In this document: positions 52,651 through 61,836 of the stretch, piece after piece
How positions within the stretch are numbered: position 1 is the first letter of the stretch
How the letters are laid out: every line of letters starts with the position of its first letter
DNA from: an uncultured Slackia sp.
GTDB taxonomy: Bacteria > Actinomycetota > Coriobacteriia > Coriobacteriales > Eggerthellaceae
Reading direction: 5' to 3'
Length of the DNA: 64,000 bases
Assembly (NCBI RefSeq): GCF_959608125.1
Contig: NZ_CAUHPG010000007.1
Span: 1-64,000, forward strand
Notes under the pieces: generated by a model
The model's input: only the letters and a program-made list of their open reading frames with translations
What the model was told of the DNA's origin: nothing
Databases searched by the model: none
Translations under genes and position numbers: made by a program

Positions 52651-53199
52651 GATGCCTCCCCGTATCTCGTATCGCGCGCCCGGCGGCGCGCGGATTTTGT
52701 CGTACGCCAAAGTATAACGCGCGCGAAAAAGCGCAATGCGAAACGAACCGGAAACGCATCCGACCGCCCGAAACGACAGAAAAAGCAACGCATGCCGCGC
52801 CGAAGCGGAAGTTCGAAGGGCGCGCTGGGGGCGCGGGGCTCACTTTGGAAAAAAGAGGTGCCTCAGGCCAAAAAATGCGAGGTTTGGCACGAAAACAGAC
52901 GGGGAGGCCGCCGTAGCAGTCACGATAATCCACAAGATTGTATAAAACGCGGCATATTAAGGCCGAAATCGCCTCGAAAAGCCGCACACGCATCCGCGCT
53001 CGTGGCACACCCTCGAAAAAATGGCCTGAGACGCCTTCTTTTTCCAAGAAAGGGCGACGAACATCAAGTTGATGACTGACGCTCATACCATCGAAAAACA
53101 AAAAGCCGGATCCGATCAAATCGGATCCGGCTTTGAAACCGTATGCCAGGACGTTCGGTTCAAACGCTGTCGCACGCTTGCAAAAGACGTCCGAACGCC
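52651..53199. other. 549-bp gap between cydB and yqeY without a gene
   Basis: No frame with a ribosome binding site or coding character is seen on either strand. The only clear element is the cydB terminator at its right end. Confidence 0.5.
53098..53134 (-). terminator. Intrinsic terminator of cydAB
   Basis: A perfect 15-bp stem (AAAGCCGGATCCGAT / ATCGGATCCGGCTTT) with a 3-base loop is followed on the minus strand by TTGTTTTTCG. Confidence 0.92.
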
Positions 53200-54255
53200 T
53201 TAGTAATGCAGGTCCTTCGTGTCCACGCGACCGCGGAAGGTGCGATAGATCATGAAGTGATACGCGAGCACCAGCGGCAAGCCGACGCAGGTGATGCCCA
53301 GCATCCAAGCCAAAGCAAGGTCGGTCGACGCGGCGGTAGCGATGGTGATGCTCTCACCCGACGCGGCGGTAGCGAAAATGCTCAGCGGATCGCCGGCGCC
53401 GGCAACAACCAGGTTGGGGAACATGAGAGCCGCCCACAAAGCAACCAACATGGCGCATGCAGCCGAGGACGCGATGAAGGTCGGCAGGTCCGCGGAATCA
53501 TCCCTGCTCTTAAGAATGGCGACCACCAAGGCGATAATCACCAGCGCGAAGAAGAGCATGCGCAGGATCGACGTCTCGGGAGCCATCTCGGGCTTGAGGA
53601 TGAACAGCGCGTAGCCCGCAGTCACCAGGAACAAAACGCCTGCGGCCACCAGGGCGATGCTGCGGATCTTCTTGGCGCGAGCACGTACCTCGGAGTCCAA
53701 GGGAGCCTTGAGAGACAGCCAGCTGGAACCCTGGCAGATGAACAGGCTCAGGCCCAGAAGACCGGTAAGCAGCGTGAACGGAGTGACCAGGCCCAGCAGA
53801 GGAACGCCCACGTAGTCGCCGTTAGCATCCATCGGAATGCCGGCGAACACGTTGCCCGCCGCAACGCCCAGCAGAAGCGCGGGCAGAAGCGAACCGACGA
53901 AGAACAGCGCATTCCAGATTTTGGACCATTCCTTGTCATGGCCGGCGAATTCGACGGATGCGGCACGAACGATCAGGCCCATGAGAACCAAGATGATAGC
54001 CAGGTAGAAGCCGGAGAACGTGGTGGCGTACGCCGGCGCGAATGCGGCGAACAGCGCGCCGCCCGCGGTAAGCAGCCAAACCTCGTTACCGTCCCACACA
54101 GGGCCGATGCTTTGGCGAACGATGGCCTTCTCTTCGTCGTTTTTCGCGACGAAGGGGCTCAGAACGCCCGCGCCCAGGTCGAAGCCGTCCAGGATGAAGT
54201 AGCCGGCGATCAGGACGAAGATGAGGCAGAACCAGATAATTCCGAGAGTCGTCAT
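53200..54255 (-). CDS. cydB: Cytochrome bd ubiquinol/menaquinol oxidase subunit II
   Basis: CydB is the second subunit of the high-affinity bd-type oxygen reductase. The 351-residue protein has about nine membrane helices and the family blocks YFILDGFDLGAGVLSPF near the start, GPVWDGNEVWLLTAGGALFA and LVTPFTLLTGLLGLSLF. It starts 3 bp after the cydA stop. No cydC/cydD assembly transporter genes follow. In a mostly anaerobic gut actinobacterium the enzyme would scavenge oxygen or support microaerobic respiration. Confidence 0.95.
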   Translation of the reverse strand: MTTLGIIWFCLIFVLIAGYFILDGFDLGAGVLSPFVAKNDEEKAIVRQSIGPVWDGNEVWLLTAGGALFAAFAPAYATTFSGFYLAIILVLMGLIVRAASVEFAGHDKEWSKIWNALFFVGSLLPALLLGVAAGNVFAGIPMDANGDYVGVPLLGLVTPFTLLTGLLGLSLFICQGSSWLSLKAPLDSEVRARAKKIRSIALVAAGVLFLVTAGYALFILKPEMAPETSILRMLFFALVIIALVVAILKSRDDSADLPTFIASSAACAMLVALWAALMFPNLVVAGAGDPLSIFATAASGESITIATAASTDLALAWMLGITCVGLPLVLAYHFMIYRTFRGRVDTKDLHY

Positions 54256-54258
54256 GAC

Positions 54259-55740
54259 TTATGCCTCCTTCTTCTTGCTATCGGCAGCGTCGTCGGCAGC
54301 AGCCTCGGCGACGGCCTTGTCGGAAGCCTTCGCGGCGGCCTTTTCGGCCTTCTTGGCGGCGTGGGCCTCGACGAGCACCGGGCCTTCCTTGATGAAGCGG
54401 CCGATCAGACGAACCCATGCTACGGCCAGGAACAGGTACACCACCAGGAACAGCAGGATAGTGATGATAAGCTCGGGGGCCGAAACGGACTGAGAAATCG
54501 CGTCGTTGGTCAGCAGCGAGACGCCGTCGGGGCCGCTCACGGACGGGTACACGACGTAAGGCTGACGACCCACCTCGGCGGTTACCCAGCCGGACTGGAT
54601 GGCCAGGAACGGGAACAGCGGGGACAGAATCAAAATCCACTGGACCCACTTCTTAGAGCCGAGCTTGCCGTTCTTCTTGAAGGCGACAAGAGCGGCCAGG
54701 ATAATGGCGAGCGCGATCATACCGAACAGCGCGACCATCAGGTGATAGCTCTGGAACACGAGGTTCACGGGCATCTCATCGAGCTTGAGCTCGGGATTCT
54801 CGGCGGCCAGATCCTTGAGGCCCGGATACTCCTTGTCGAAGTCGCCGGAAGCGAGCCAGCTGGTGAAACCGGGCAGAGCGAAGGGAGCGATGGTTTCCTG
54901 GCTCTCTTCGTCGACGATGCCCACGGCGTACAGAGGCAACGTGCCGGTCTCGTAGTGGCCTTCCATCATGGCGATCTTGGAAGGCTGCTCTTCAGCAACC
55001 ACGACGGCGGAAGAATGCGCGGAGATGAACAGGCAGCCGGTGGCGACGATGGCAACCACGACGCCGGTCTTCATGGTCTTCTCGGCGAAGTGCTGATGCT
55101 TGTTCTTATGCATGTACCAAGCAGACAGGGCAATGGCCACGAACGCGCCCAGGACCAGCAACGCCAAAACGGTGTGGCTGTAACGCGGGAGCGTGGTGGG
55201 GTTGAAGGCGGCGGCGAAGAAGTCGGTGATCACGGCCTTGCTGCCGTCGGCGGCGAGCTCGGCGCCGGCGGGAGTCTGCATCCAGGAGTTGGCGATAAGA
55301 ATCCACAGTGCGGAAAGGCAGCTGCCGAACCAAACCAGCCAAGAAGAAATCATGTAGAACTTCGGGCTCACCTTGGCGCGGCCGAAAAGCACGATGCCCA
55401 GGAAGACCGACTCGAGGAAGAATGCAAGCAAAGCCTCGGCGGCCAGAGGAGCGCCGAAGATGTCGCCTACGAAACGGCTGTAATCAGCCCAGTTGGTGCC
55501 GAAGGAGAACTCCATGGTGATGCCGGTGGCAACGCCGATGGCGAACGTCGTGGTGAAGATCTTCACCCAGAAGCGCGTAGCGGCTTCGTCTTTCGGGTCG
55601 CGGGTTTTGTAGTACCGCGTTTCGTTGATGGCCATGATCAAGCCGAGACCGATGGACAGCGGAACGAAGCAGAAGTGGAAGATGACCACCAGTGCAAACT
55701 GAATACGCGAAAGCAGCGCGACATCGGTAAAGAGCTCCAT
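54259..55740 (-). CDS. cydA: Cytochrome bd oxidase subunit I
   Basis: CydA carries the haem b558, b595 and d centres and the quinol site. The 493-residue protein has the N-terminal His ligand region (SRIQFALVVIFHFCFVPLS), the His in VFQSYHLMVALFG, and the quinol motif GWVTAEVGRQPYVV. The Q-loop is of the short type. An unusual Ala/Lys-rich tail of about 35 residues ends the protein. The start at MELFTDVALL follows AGGGGG; codons upstream in frame are leader sequence. Confidence 0.96.
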   Translation of the reverse strand: MELFTDVALLSRIQFALVVIFHFCFVPLSIGLGLIMAINETRYYKTRDPKDEAATRFWVKIFTTTFAIGVATGITMEFSFGTNWADYSRFVGDIFGAPLAAEALLAFFLESVFLGIVLFGRAKVSPKFYMISSWLVWFGSCLSALWILIANSWMQTPAGAELAADGSKAVITDFFAAAFNPTTLPRYSHTVLALLVLGAFVAIALSAWYMHKNKHQHFAEKTMKTGVVVAIVATGCLFISAHSSAVVVAEEQPSKIAMMEGHYETGTLPLYAVGIVDEESQETIAPFALPGFTSWLASGDFDKEYPGLKDLAAENPELKLDEMPVNLVFQSYHLMVALFGMIALAIILAALVAFKKNGKLGSKKWVQWILILSPLFPFLAIQSGWVTAEVGRQPYVVYPSVSGPDGVSLLTNDAISQSVSAPELIITILLFLVVYLFLAVAWVRLIGRFIKEGPVLVEAHAAKKAEKAAAKASDKAVAEAAADDAADSKKKEA

Positions 55741-56044
55741 AGCACACCCCCTTTTCTTTTTTTCTCGCGCCCGCAGGCGCATCCCCTTTTACCTCCTTCG
55801 CGGCCGCGGCGTTCCGACGGCCCGAAGGCTTTCTTTTTTCGGTGCTTTCCTTGACCTACGCCGCATTCGAACCGCGAATGGGATCGCCCACGGCCACATA
55901 CAAACACCGTTGGCCCAGAAAAACACGGTGCCATCATACCACGTTCTCGTTTTTATATGTTATTAGTTTGGTATCAATTTATATATTTTTACGAGACGAG
56001 AACAAACGCAGGTCAAATAGACGAGCTGCGCGAGATCCGCAGAT
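55741..56044. other. cydA upstream region with AT-rich inverted repeat
   Basis: No gene is seen. Within 55945-55996 an A/T-rich core is bounded by TCTCGT and ACGAGA in inverted orientation with partly palindromic T/A stretches inside. It is probably the cydAB promoter with a regulator site; it does not match the Rex consensus. Confidence 0.4.
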
Positions 56045-56078
56045 ACAAAAAAGGCGCAGAGCCGAAGCTCCGCGCCTT
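56045..56078 (-). terminator. Intrinsic terminator after the HsmA-like gene
   Basis: The near-perfect 12-bp stem AAGGCGCAGAGC / GCTCCGCGCCTT is followed on the minus strand by TTTTTTGT. Confidence 0.8.
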
Positions 56079-56108
56079 GAAAGAGGCATCTAACGCACTT
56101 GAAGGAAA

Positions 56109-56594
56109 CTACTTGCTTGCATGCTTGGCGGTGCCGCGGCGCAGCAGGAAGAAGGCGAATGCGGCGACGACGATCGTAGCGGTGCCCACAGCACACACGG
56201 TCTGCAGATGGATCATCGGAATGCCGACCAGCATGCCGATGATGTAGGGGACCAGCCAAAGCAGCCACACGAGGGTGCTGAACTTATGGAAGGTCTTTTC
56301 GGCACGTTCGTTGCGACGAACATAGGTCGCCGTAGCCCAAACCGCATGCACGAGCATAAGGATGATGGCCAAGAGGCCGGAAATCGCATGGATGCCGAAC
56401 CCGGTCGCGCCGGACGTCTGCGCGATATTGGTCATGATCGTCGTGCCCGTAGTGTCGAATACCAAGCCGCACCAAAACATGACGACATGGCTCAGTTTGA
56501 GGGTGTTTGCGCGACGCTCAGAGAACACGCCTACGGTGTAGAAGACGAGAGCCAGCGTAATGGCGGCGGAGGCGGCGATCAATTCGAAACTCAT
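56109..56594 (-). CDS. HsmA-like (TIGR03987-type) four-helix membrane protein
   Basis: The 161-residue protein has about five hydrophobic stretches and conserved polar/aromatic residues (ERRANTLKLSHVVMFWCGLVF; TTIMTNIAQTSG; HKFSTLVWLLWLVPY). It resembles the HsmA/TIGR03987 family of unknown function, often found next to TetR regulators. The start follows AAGGGA. It is divergent from a TetR gene and shares a palindromic operator with it, so it is probably repressed by that regulator. Confidence 0.8.
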   Translation of the reverse strand: MSFELIAASAAITLALVFYTVGVFSERRANTLKLSHVVMFWCGLVFDTTGTTIMTNIAQTSGATGFGIHAISGLLAIILMLVHAVWATATYVRRNERAEKTFHKFSTLVWLLWLVPYIIGMLVGIPMIHLQTVCAVGTATIVVAAFAFFLLRRGTAKHASK

Positions 56595-56639
56595 AACTAT
56601 CCCTTTCCTTATGTTATCAGCTGCGTTTCTTTCGTATTT

Positions 56640-56671
56640 CTGAACTATGTTCATAAATGAACGTTGTTCAG
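56640..56671. promoter_or_regulatory. Palindromic operator between HsmA-like and TetR genes
   Basis: Nested, symmetric half-sites CTGAAC-3-GTTCAT-2-ATGAAC-3-GTTCAG span 32 bp in the centre of the 165-bp divergent promoter region. The size and symmetry fit a TetR dimer or pair of dimers. The site is placed to control both genes. Confidence 0.8.
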
Positions 56672-56759
56672 AATAATAAGATTCCCAGCTGATTGCAATG
56701 GCATGCGTCTTGCTTCATCATTTCATCAAGAAAATCGGAGAGCCTGGAGGCAAGTCGAC

Positions 56760-57326
56760 ATGGGCAACAAGGCCGTCATATCGAGACAGCATATTCTGGA
56801 AACAGCATACGACCTGTTCAGAACCGAAGAAGCATCTTCTCTCAGCATTCGTGGAGTCGCTGCGGCGTGCGGTGTGAGCGTGGGATCTATTTACAACTAC
56901 TTCCCCACGAAATCGGCTCTTGTGGCCGAAATAGTCGAGATGTTCTGGCGGGAATCGCTTCATAAGGAAATGTTCATCGCCGCATCGGACGAGAATTTCG
57001 TTGCATTCTGCGAGCGCCTTATCGAAGACCTTCGCACGACGCTCGAAGTATTCCGCCGCGATTGGCTGACGAAGCTCATGGCCCTCGACACCGAATGCGT
57101 CCGGGAGATTCGTCGGCGTGAAGAAGCGGCATTCGTCCATATTCGCAGAGGATTGACCGTCGTCATTTGCAACGACAAGGACATCAAGCTCGATGTCATC
57201 GGCGGCGAAGAGGGAATCGACAGGCTTGCAACCCTGGTCTGGAGCACGATCGTAACGTCTCTCGAGCACGGCGACGAGTCGCACAGGGCGCTATTCGCCC
57301 TCATCCACGAGGCGCTGTACGACTAA
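56760..57326 (+). CDS. TetR-family transcriptional regulator
   Basis: The 188-residue protein has a TetR helix-turn-helix at about 8-55 (RQHILETAYDLFRTEEASSL, then VAAACGVSVGSIYNYFPTKS) and a ligand-binding C-terminal domain without a recognisable subclass. The start follows GGAGG with 9-base spacing; an upstream in-frame extension is not needed. It probably represses itself and the divergent HsmA-like gene through the shared palindrome. Confidence 0.93.
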   Translation: MGNKAVISRQHILETAYDLFRTEEASSLSIRGVAAACGVSVGSIYNYFPTKSALVAEIVEMFWRESLHKEMFIAASDENFVAFCERLIEDLRTTLEVFRRDWLTKLMALDTECVREIRRREEAAFVHIRRGLTVVICNDKDIKLDVIGGEEGIDRLATLVWSTIVTSLEHGDESHRALFALIHEALYD

Positions 57327-57355
57327 GCGCGATCGCGCCCGAACGTCTCCAACGC

Positions 57356-57390
57356 AACGAGCCGCGGCATGCACGCCGCGGCTCGTTGTA
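57356..57390 (+). terminator. Intrinsic terminator after the TetR gene
   Basis: A perfect 12-bp stem (ACGAGCCGCGGC / GCCGCGGCTCGT) with a 6-base loop is followed by TGTATTC. It may also act for nagA on the minus strand. Confidence 0.75.
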
Positions 57391-57436
57391 TTCTCCTTAT
57401 ATATGCAATGTCACGGCATCCGCAACGCAGCGGAGC

Positions 57437-58561
57437 CTAGAGCGCCGCACCCCTCAAAACGACCTGACGAAGCGTCAGGTCTTCGCCGAGAAGGGCGATG
57501 TCGGCGATGGCACCCGGCTCGAGCGTGCCGCGCTCGCCAAGGATGCCCAGTGCGCGAGCAGGATTGACCGAAGCCGCCTTGACCGCCGCGACCAGGGGAA
57601 TATCCATGTCGCACACCGCAACGCGGAAGCACTCCATGAGGTCGGTCGCGCTGCCTGCGAGCGTGCCGTCGTGCAGCGTGGCGCGATTGCCGCGCACGGT
57701 GACGGCCTGGCCGCCCAGACTATATTCGCCGTCGTCGAGGCCGGTAGCCATCATGGAGTCGCTGACCAGAATCATATTGTCCTCGCCGAACAGGCGGAAT
57801 GCCGCACGAACCGCCGAGGGGTGGATGTGCACGCCGTCGGTGATGATTTCGGGGGTCGCGCCCGCATCGGCCGCGGCGCCGATCACGCCGGGCTCGCGAT
57901 GGGCCAAAGGCGGCATGGCGTTGAACAGGTGGGTCACATGGGCCGCACCGGCTTCGAACGCTTCGCGCGCCTGGTCGTATGTCGCGCAGGTATGGGCGAT
58001 CGAAATGCGCACGGAATCGGACATGTCACGGATGAACTCGATCGCACCCGGTTCCTCGGGAGCGATATCGACGATTTTGAACAGTCCGCCCGCGGCCTCC
58101 TGCAGGCGCTCGAACATGGCAGCATCGGGAGTCTGCACGTAAGCAGGATTCTGCGCGCCCACCTTGTTGGGGCTGATGTAAGGGCCTTCCATGTTGATGC
58201 CGACGAGAGCCGCGGCGTCGGGAGCATCCTCATGCTCGGCCGCGCAACGGGCGATGCCCGCCAGCTTCTCTTCGGGATAGGTCATCGTGGCGGGACAATA
58301 CGCCGTCACGCCTCGCGACGCCTGGTAGCGGCAGATAGCGTCGATCGCCTCGTGCGTGCCGTCGCAGAAGTCGTAGCCCATGGCGCCGTGGGAATGCACG
58401 TCGACAAAACCCGGCACGGCATAGCAACCGGAGGCGTCGATCACGTCGCACGGACCCTCGACGGGACCCTCGACGATGCGACCGTCCTGCACGAACAGGC
58501 TTTTCTCTTCGAAGGCGCCTCCGACGAACACCTTCGCTCCTTTAATCTGAAGAGCACCCAT
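57437..58561 (-). CDS. nagA: N-acetylglucosamine-6-phosphate deacetylase
   Basis: NagA deacetylates GlcNAc-6-phosphate to glucosamine-6-phosphate, feeding NagB. The 374-residue amidohydrolase has the metal motif VDVHSHGAMGYD, the Glu in NMEGPYISPNK, the His in THLFNAMPPLAHREPG, and the catalytic Asp in SDSMMATGL. The start follows AAAGGA; two earlier in-frame Met codons are less well placed. It lies downstream of nagB, separated by a terminator-like hairpin. Confidence 0.95.
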   Translation of the reverse strand: MGALQIKGAKVFVGGAFEEKSLFVQDGRIVEGPVEGPCDVIDASGCYAVPGFVDVHSHGAMGYDFCDGTHEAIDAICRYQASRGVTAYCPATMTYPEEKLAGIARCAAEHEDAPDAAALVGINMEGPYISPNKVGAQNPAYVQTPDAAMFERLQEAAGGLFKIVDIAPEEPGAIEFIRDMSDSVRISIAHTCATYDQAREAFEAGAAHVTHLFNAMPPLAHREPGVIGAAADAGATPEIITDGVHIHPSAVRAAFRLFGEDNMILVSDSMMATGLDDGEYSLGGQAVTVRGNRATLHDGTLAGSATDLMECFRVAVCDMDIPLVAAVKAASVNPARALGILGERGTLEPGAIADIALLGEDLTLRQVVLRGAAL

Positions 58562-58577
58562 AACCCTTCCTTTCTTC

Positions 58578-58613
58578 ATAAAAACGGCCCGTCGCAAACG
58601 CGGCAGGCCGTTT
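58578..58613 (-). terminator. Hairpin between nagB and nagA
   Basis: The stem AAACGGCC / GGCCGTTT with an internally paired loop is followed on the minus strand by TTTTTATG. It could reduce nagA expression relative to nagB, or mark separate transcripts. Confidence 0.65.
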
Positions 58614-58698
58614 CTCTCTTTATTTCATCTATCCGACGAGCATTCGTCGGACGGCGGTCGGCCGAACCGGCACGCTGCAGACGATGGAAAGCCGCCGC

Positions 58699-59496
58699 TT
58701 AGTGGCAGCTGCAACCCTCTTCGCCGTGCTCGTGGCCATGGCCGCAGCCGCATGCCTCTTCGGCGATTTCCTCGCACGCGGAGAACGCAGCCTCGTCCAC
58801 AACCGCGATGGCGTTGGGGTGGAACTGCAGAATGGAAGCGGGAACCTGCGGGGTGACGGGGCCGAAGAACACGTCGCGCACGATCTGCGCCTTGTCTTCG
58901 CCGCTGACCACAAGAAGAATCTGCTTAGCGGCCATGATGGTGCCGATGCCCATGGTGTAGGCCTGGCGCGGCACTTCGTCGGCGGAATTGAACAGGCGGC
59001 TGTTCGCGTTGATGGTGCTTTCGGTCAGATCGACGCAGTTGGTTTCCTTGGTGAACTCGTCGGCAGGCTCGTTAAAGCCGATGTGGCCGTTGTGGCCCAG
59101 GCCGAGAAGCTGCAGATCGACGCCGCCGGCCAATGTGATGGAAGCCTCATAGGCTTCGCATGCCGCCTCGGCGTCGGGATTGGCGCCGTTGGGAACATGC
59201 GTGTTCTCGGGACGCACGTTCACATGGCTGAACAGGTGCTTCTGCATGAAGTAGTGATAGCTCTGCTCATGATCGGCGGGCAGACCGCGATACTCGTCGA
59301 GGTTGAACGTGGCCACGCGGGAGAAGTCGAGACCCTCCTCTTCGTAGCGCTTCACCAGTTCGGCGTACAGGCCCTCGGGCGTGGAGCCCGTGGCAAGGCC
59401 GAGGACGCAACCAGGCTTTTCGGCAACGAGCTCGGCGATGATGTCGGCCGCAGCCTCGCTCATGTCCTGGTAATCTTTGGCTACGATGATTTCCAT
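58699..59496 (-). CDS. nagB: Glucosamine-6-phosphate deaminase with Cys/His-rich tail
   Basis: NagB converts glucosamine-6-phosphate to fructose-6-phosphate and ammonia. The 265-residue protein has LGLATGSTPEGLYAEL, FNLDEYRGL, GLGHNGHIGFNEP and TMGIGTIMAAKQIL, all standard. After the normal end, an unusual tail reads EEACGCGHGHEHGEEGCSCH, with four Cys and four His. This looks like a metal-binding extension and is not part of typical NagB. The start follows AGAGGGG. The gene is upstream of nagA. Confidence 0.95.
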   Translation of the reverse strand: MEIIVAKDYQDMSEAAADIIAELVAEKPGCVLGLATGSTPEGLYAELVKRYEEEGLDFSRVATFNLDEYRGLPADHEQSYHYFMQKHLFSHVNVRPENTHVPNGANPDAEAACEAYEASITLAGGVDLQLLGLGHNGHIGFNEPADEFTKETNCVDLTESTINANSRLFNSADEVPRQAYTMGIGTIMAAKQILLVVSGEDKAQIVRDVFFGPVTPQVPASILQFHPNAIAVVDEAAFSACEEIAEEACGCGHGHEHGEEGCSCH

Positions 59497-59755
59497 TGAA
59501 ACCCCTCTCGTATCATGCATGCCCGCATCCTCCAAGACGCGAGCGAAACGCCGCTTTCGCATACCTCATCATAATGACAAAGCGAAGGCGGGCGATTGTT
59601 TCAGGTTGAAGAAATAGCACGGAATCAGCAGGGCGAACCGAGCATGAAGCCAATCCACATGCGAAACCTCTATGCGAAATTGGAAGTACATTCGCAAAGC
59701 GACCTATACTTGCTTCTGGAAAACAACGTGAAAACCCCTGGGCAGGAGGAAATCC

Positions 59756-60409
59756 ATGACCGCCGATAGAACCTTCGACGCCTTCGTTTTCGACCTTGAC
59801 GGAACGTTGCTGGACACGCTTCCCGACCTGGTCAGCGTGACCAACCGAACCCTGCGACACTTCGGCCAGCCAGAACACACGCGCGACGAGATCCTCGCCA
59901 TGGTGGGAAACGGCCTCCGCTCGCTCATCTCGCAAGCGGTACCCGCCGACACCTCCGATGACGAGCTCGAAAGGGAGCTTGCCTACTGGAAAGAGGCCTA
60001 CGACTCCTGCGGCCATGCACACACGACCCTGTATCCCGGAATGATGGAAACGCTCGAAGAGCTGAAAGCCCGCGGCAAGAAACTCGCCGTGCTGTCAAAC
60101 AAGTTCGACGGCGGCGTTAAAGACGTCATGGCCCACTTCATGCCCGGATTCATGGATTTCGAGCTGGGTGAAGGCCCCGTGCCCCGCAAGCCTGACCCCG
60201 AAGGCCTGCTGCTCGTGGCGAAGACTCTCGGCATCGAGCCCGAACGTGTGACCTACGTAGGCGATTCCGCCGACACCGATATGCTTGTCGCTCATAACGC
60301 AGGAGCGTTCGGAATCGGTGTGACCTGGGGATACCAACCCACCGAACGCCTCGCCGCAACAGCTGACGCGCTGATCGATGAGCCGCGGAGACTGCTCGAT
60401 TTCGCATAA
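59756..60409 (+). CDS. HAD-family phosphatase, phosphoglycolate phosphatase-like
   Basis: The 217-residue protein has the HAD motifs I (FVFDLDGTLLDT), II (LAVLSNKFD), III (the Lys in VPRKPDPEG) and IV (VTYVGDSADTDMLVA), with a helical cap at about 25-90. It resembles Gph, which hydrolyses 2-phosphoglycolate, but HAD substrate calls by sequence are unsafe. The start follows CAGGAGG. The gene is divergent from nagB across a 259-bp gap in which no other gene is seen. Confidence 0.9.
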   Translation: MTADRTFDAFVFDLDGTLLDTLPDLVSVTNRTLRHFGQPEHTRDEILAMVGNGLRSLISQAVPADTSDDELERELAYWKEAYDSCGHAHTTLYPGMMETLEELKARGKKLAVLSNKFDGGVKDVMAHFMPGFMDFELGEGPVPRKPDPEGLLLVAKTLGIEPERVTYVGDSADTDMLVAHNAGAFGIGVTWGYQPTERLAATADALIDEPRRLLDFA

Positions 60410-60633
60410 CGCCGCTCACCGACAACGACGAGAAGATAGCGAACGATTCAAACGACACCCTGTCGACGAGCGGCGATGCGATGCCGCGAAGCGGCGGCCG
60501 TTCACGGCGAAGCCCGCCGCTTGCCATAACGCCCCTGCCATGCCAACCTGCCATTCGCCCGTCGACGAAAATCACCCTCATACAACCCAAGCGGCCGCTT
60601 GCCGCCGGTCGCCGATCAAACCAGGAGAATCAC

Positions 60634-61710
60634 GTGCACCATTCGTCCCGTCCTCCCCTTCGACCGCACGGCGAAAACGCCGAGGCCGCCGCGCGCGGCC
60701 GCCGCGCCGGCGTGAAATTCCGCTTCGCGCGCCTATTCGCCGCACTCGCACTTGCATGCTCGCTCGCGCTGCCGCTGGCCGCATGCGACAACGCCTCGAA
60801 CGCGCCCGTCGAAGCCCCATCAGGCCAGGCGGCCGCGACGATCGAAGAGCTCCCCGCATACGATGGCGAGCTTTCCGTCGAAGTGAACGGGGGACAGCCG
60901 GGATTCACCGAACAAGAGTCGGCGCCCGAAGCCGCCGACGATCCTTTCGAAGACTACAGCCCCCTTGATGACCTGGGACGATGCGAAACCGCATTTGCCC
61001 TGGTAGGCCCCGAAACGCTGCCCGACAAGCCGCGCGGCGACATCTCCAATGTCCACCCCAGCGGCTGGAAGCAAGCGCGCTACGAGACCATCGACCAGGA
61101 AGCTCTCTATAATCGCAGCCACTTGATCGCCCACCAGCTCGCTGGCGAAGACGCAAACGAGCGCAACCTCATCACGGGCACGCGCACCATGAACGTCGAA
61201 GGCATGCTGCCCTACGAAGAACTGGTCGGCGATTACGTGCGCAAGACCGGCAACCACGTGCTCTACCGCGTCACCCCCGTCTACGAAGGCGACGAGCTGG
61301 TTGCCCGCGGCGTGCAGATGGAAGGCTTCTCGGTCGAAGACAGCGGACGCGCTGTGCGCTTCAACGTATTCGTCTACAACATCGAGCCAGGCATCCAAAT
61401 CGACTACGCCACCGGCGACAGCTGGGCATCCGACGACACGCCCGAGGTCATATCGAATAAAGCCATCAACCAGGGGTCCGAAGGCGGTAAGGGCAGCTCG
61501 AGCAACAAGCCCGCCAAGACCGAATCCTCCAAAGCGCAGAACGGAGACACGCAGGCCTCCTACGTACTCAACACCAACAGCCGCAAGTTCCACGACCCCT
61601 CGTGCCCGTCAACGGATGACATCGCCGACAACAACAGGGAAGACTTCGAAGGAACACGCAACGAGCTGATCGAAAAAGGCTATGAGCCATGCGGGCGCTG
61701 CAACCCTTAA
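60634..61710 (+). CDS. Secreted DNA/RNA non-specific endonuclease lipoprotein
   Basis: The 358-residue protein has a basic N-terminal region and a lipoprotein-type signal (LALACSLALPLAAC, lipobox LAAC). The nuclease domain resembles streptococcal EndA/Spd (GWKQARY; YNRSHLIAHQLAGEDANERN with the catalytic His region; GTRTMNVEGMLPYE). After a Ser/Lys-rich linker, a C-terminal Cys module follows (YVLNTNSRKFHDPSCPS to YEPCGRCNP), resembling Ada-type zinc-binding tails. The GTG start follows AGGAGA. It probably degrades extracellular DNA for nutrition, defence or uptake. Confidence 0.88.
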   Translation: MHHSSRPPLRPHGENAEAAARGRRAGVKFRFARLFAALALACSLALPLAACDNASNAPVEAPSGQAAATIEELPAYDGELSVEVNGGQPGFTEQESAPEAADDPFEDYSPLDDLGRCETAFALVGPETLPDKPRGDISNVHPSGWKQARYETIDQEALYNRSHLIAHQLAGEDANERNLITGTRTMNVEGMLPYEELVGDYVRKTGNHVLYRVTPVYEGDELVARGVQMEGFSVEDSGRAVRFNVFVYNIEPGIQIDYATGDSWASDDTPEVISNKAINQGSEGGKGSSSNKPAKTESSKAQNGDTQASYVLNTNSRKFHDPSCPSTDDIADNNREDFEGTRNELIEKGYEPCGRCNP

Positions 61711-61836
61711 AGCGGACACCGTGCCGTCGCGGTCGCGTTGCGGTTTCGTAACGTCTCTGCGGTAGAATAGCGCCGAAACACAAAGTTCCGACTCTGGCCG
61801 CTTTCGCCATGAAAGCGCGCATCGGGAAGGCAGCCC

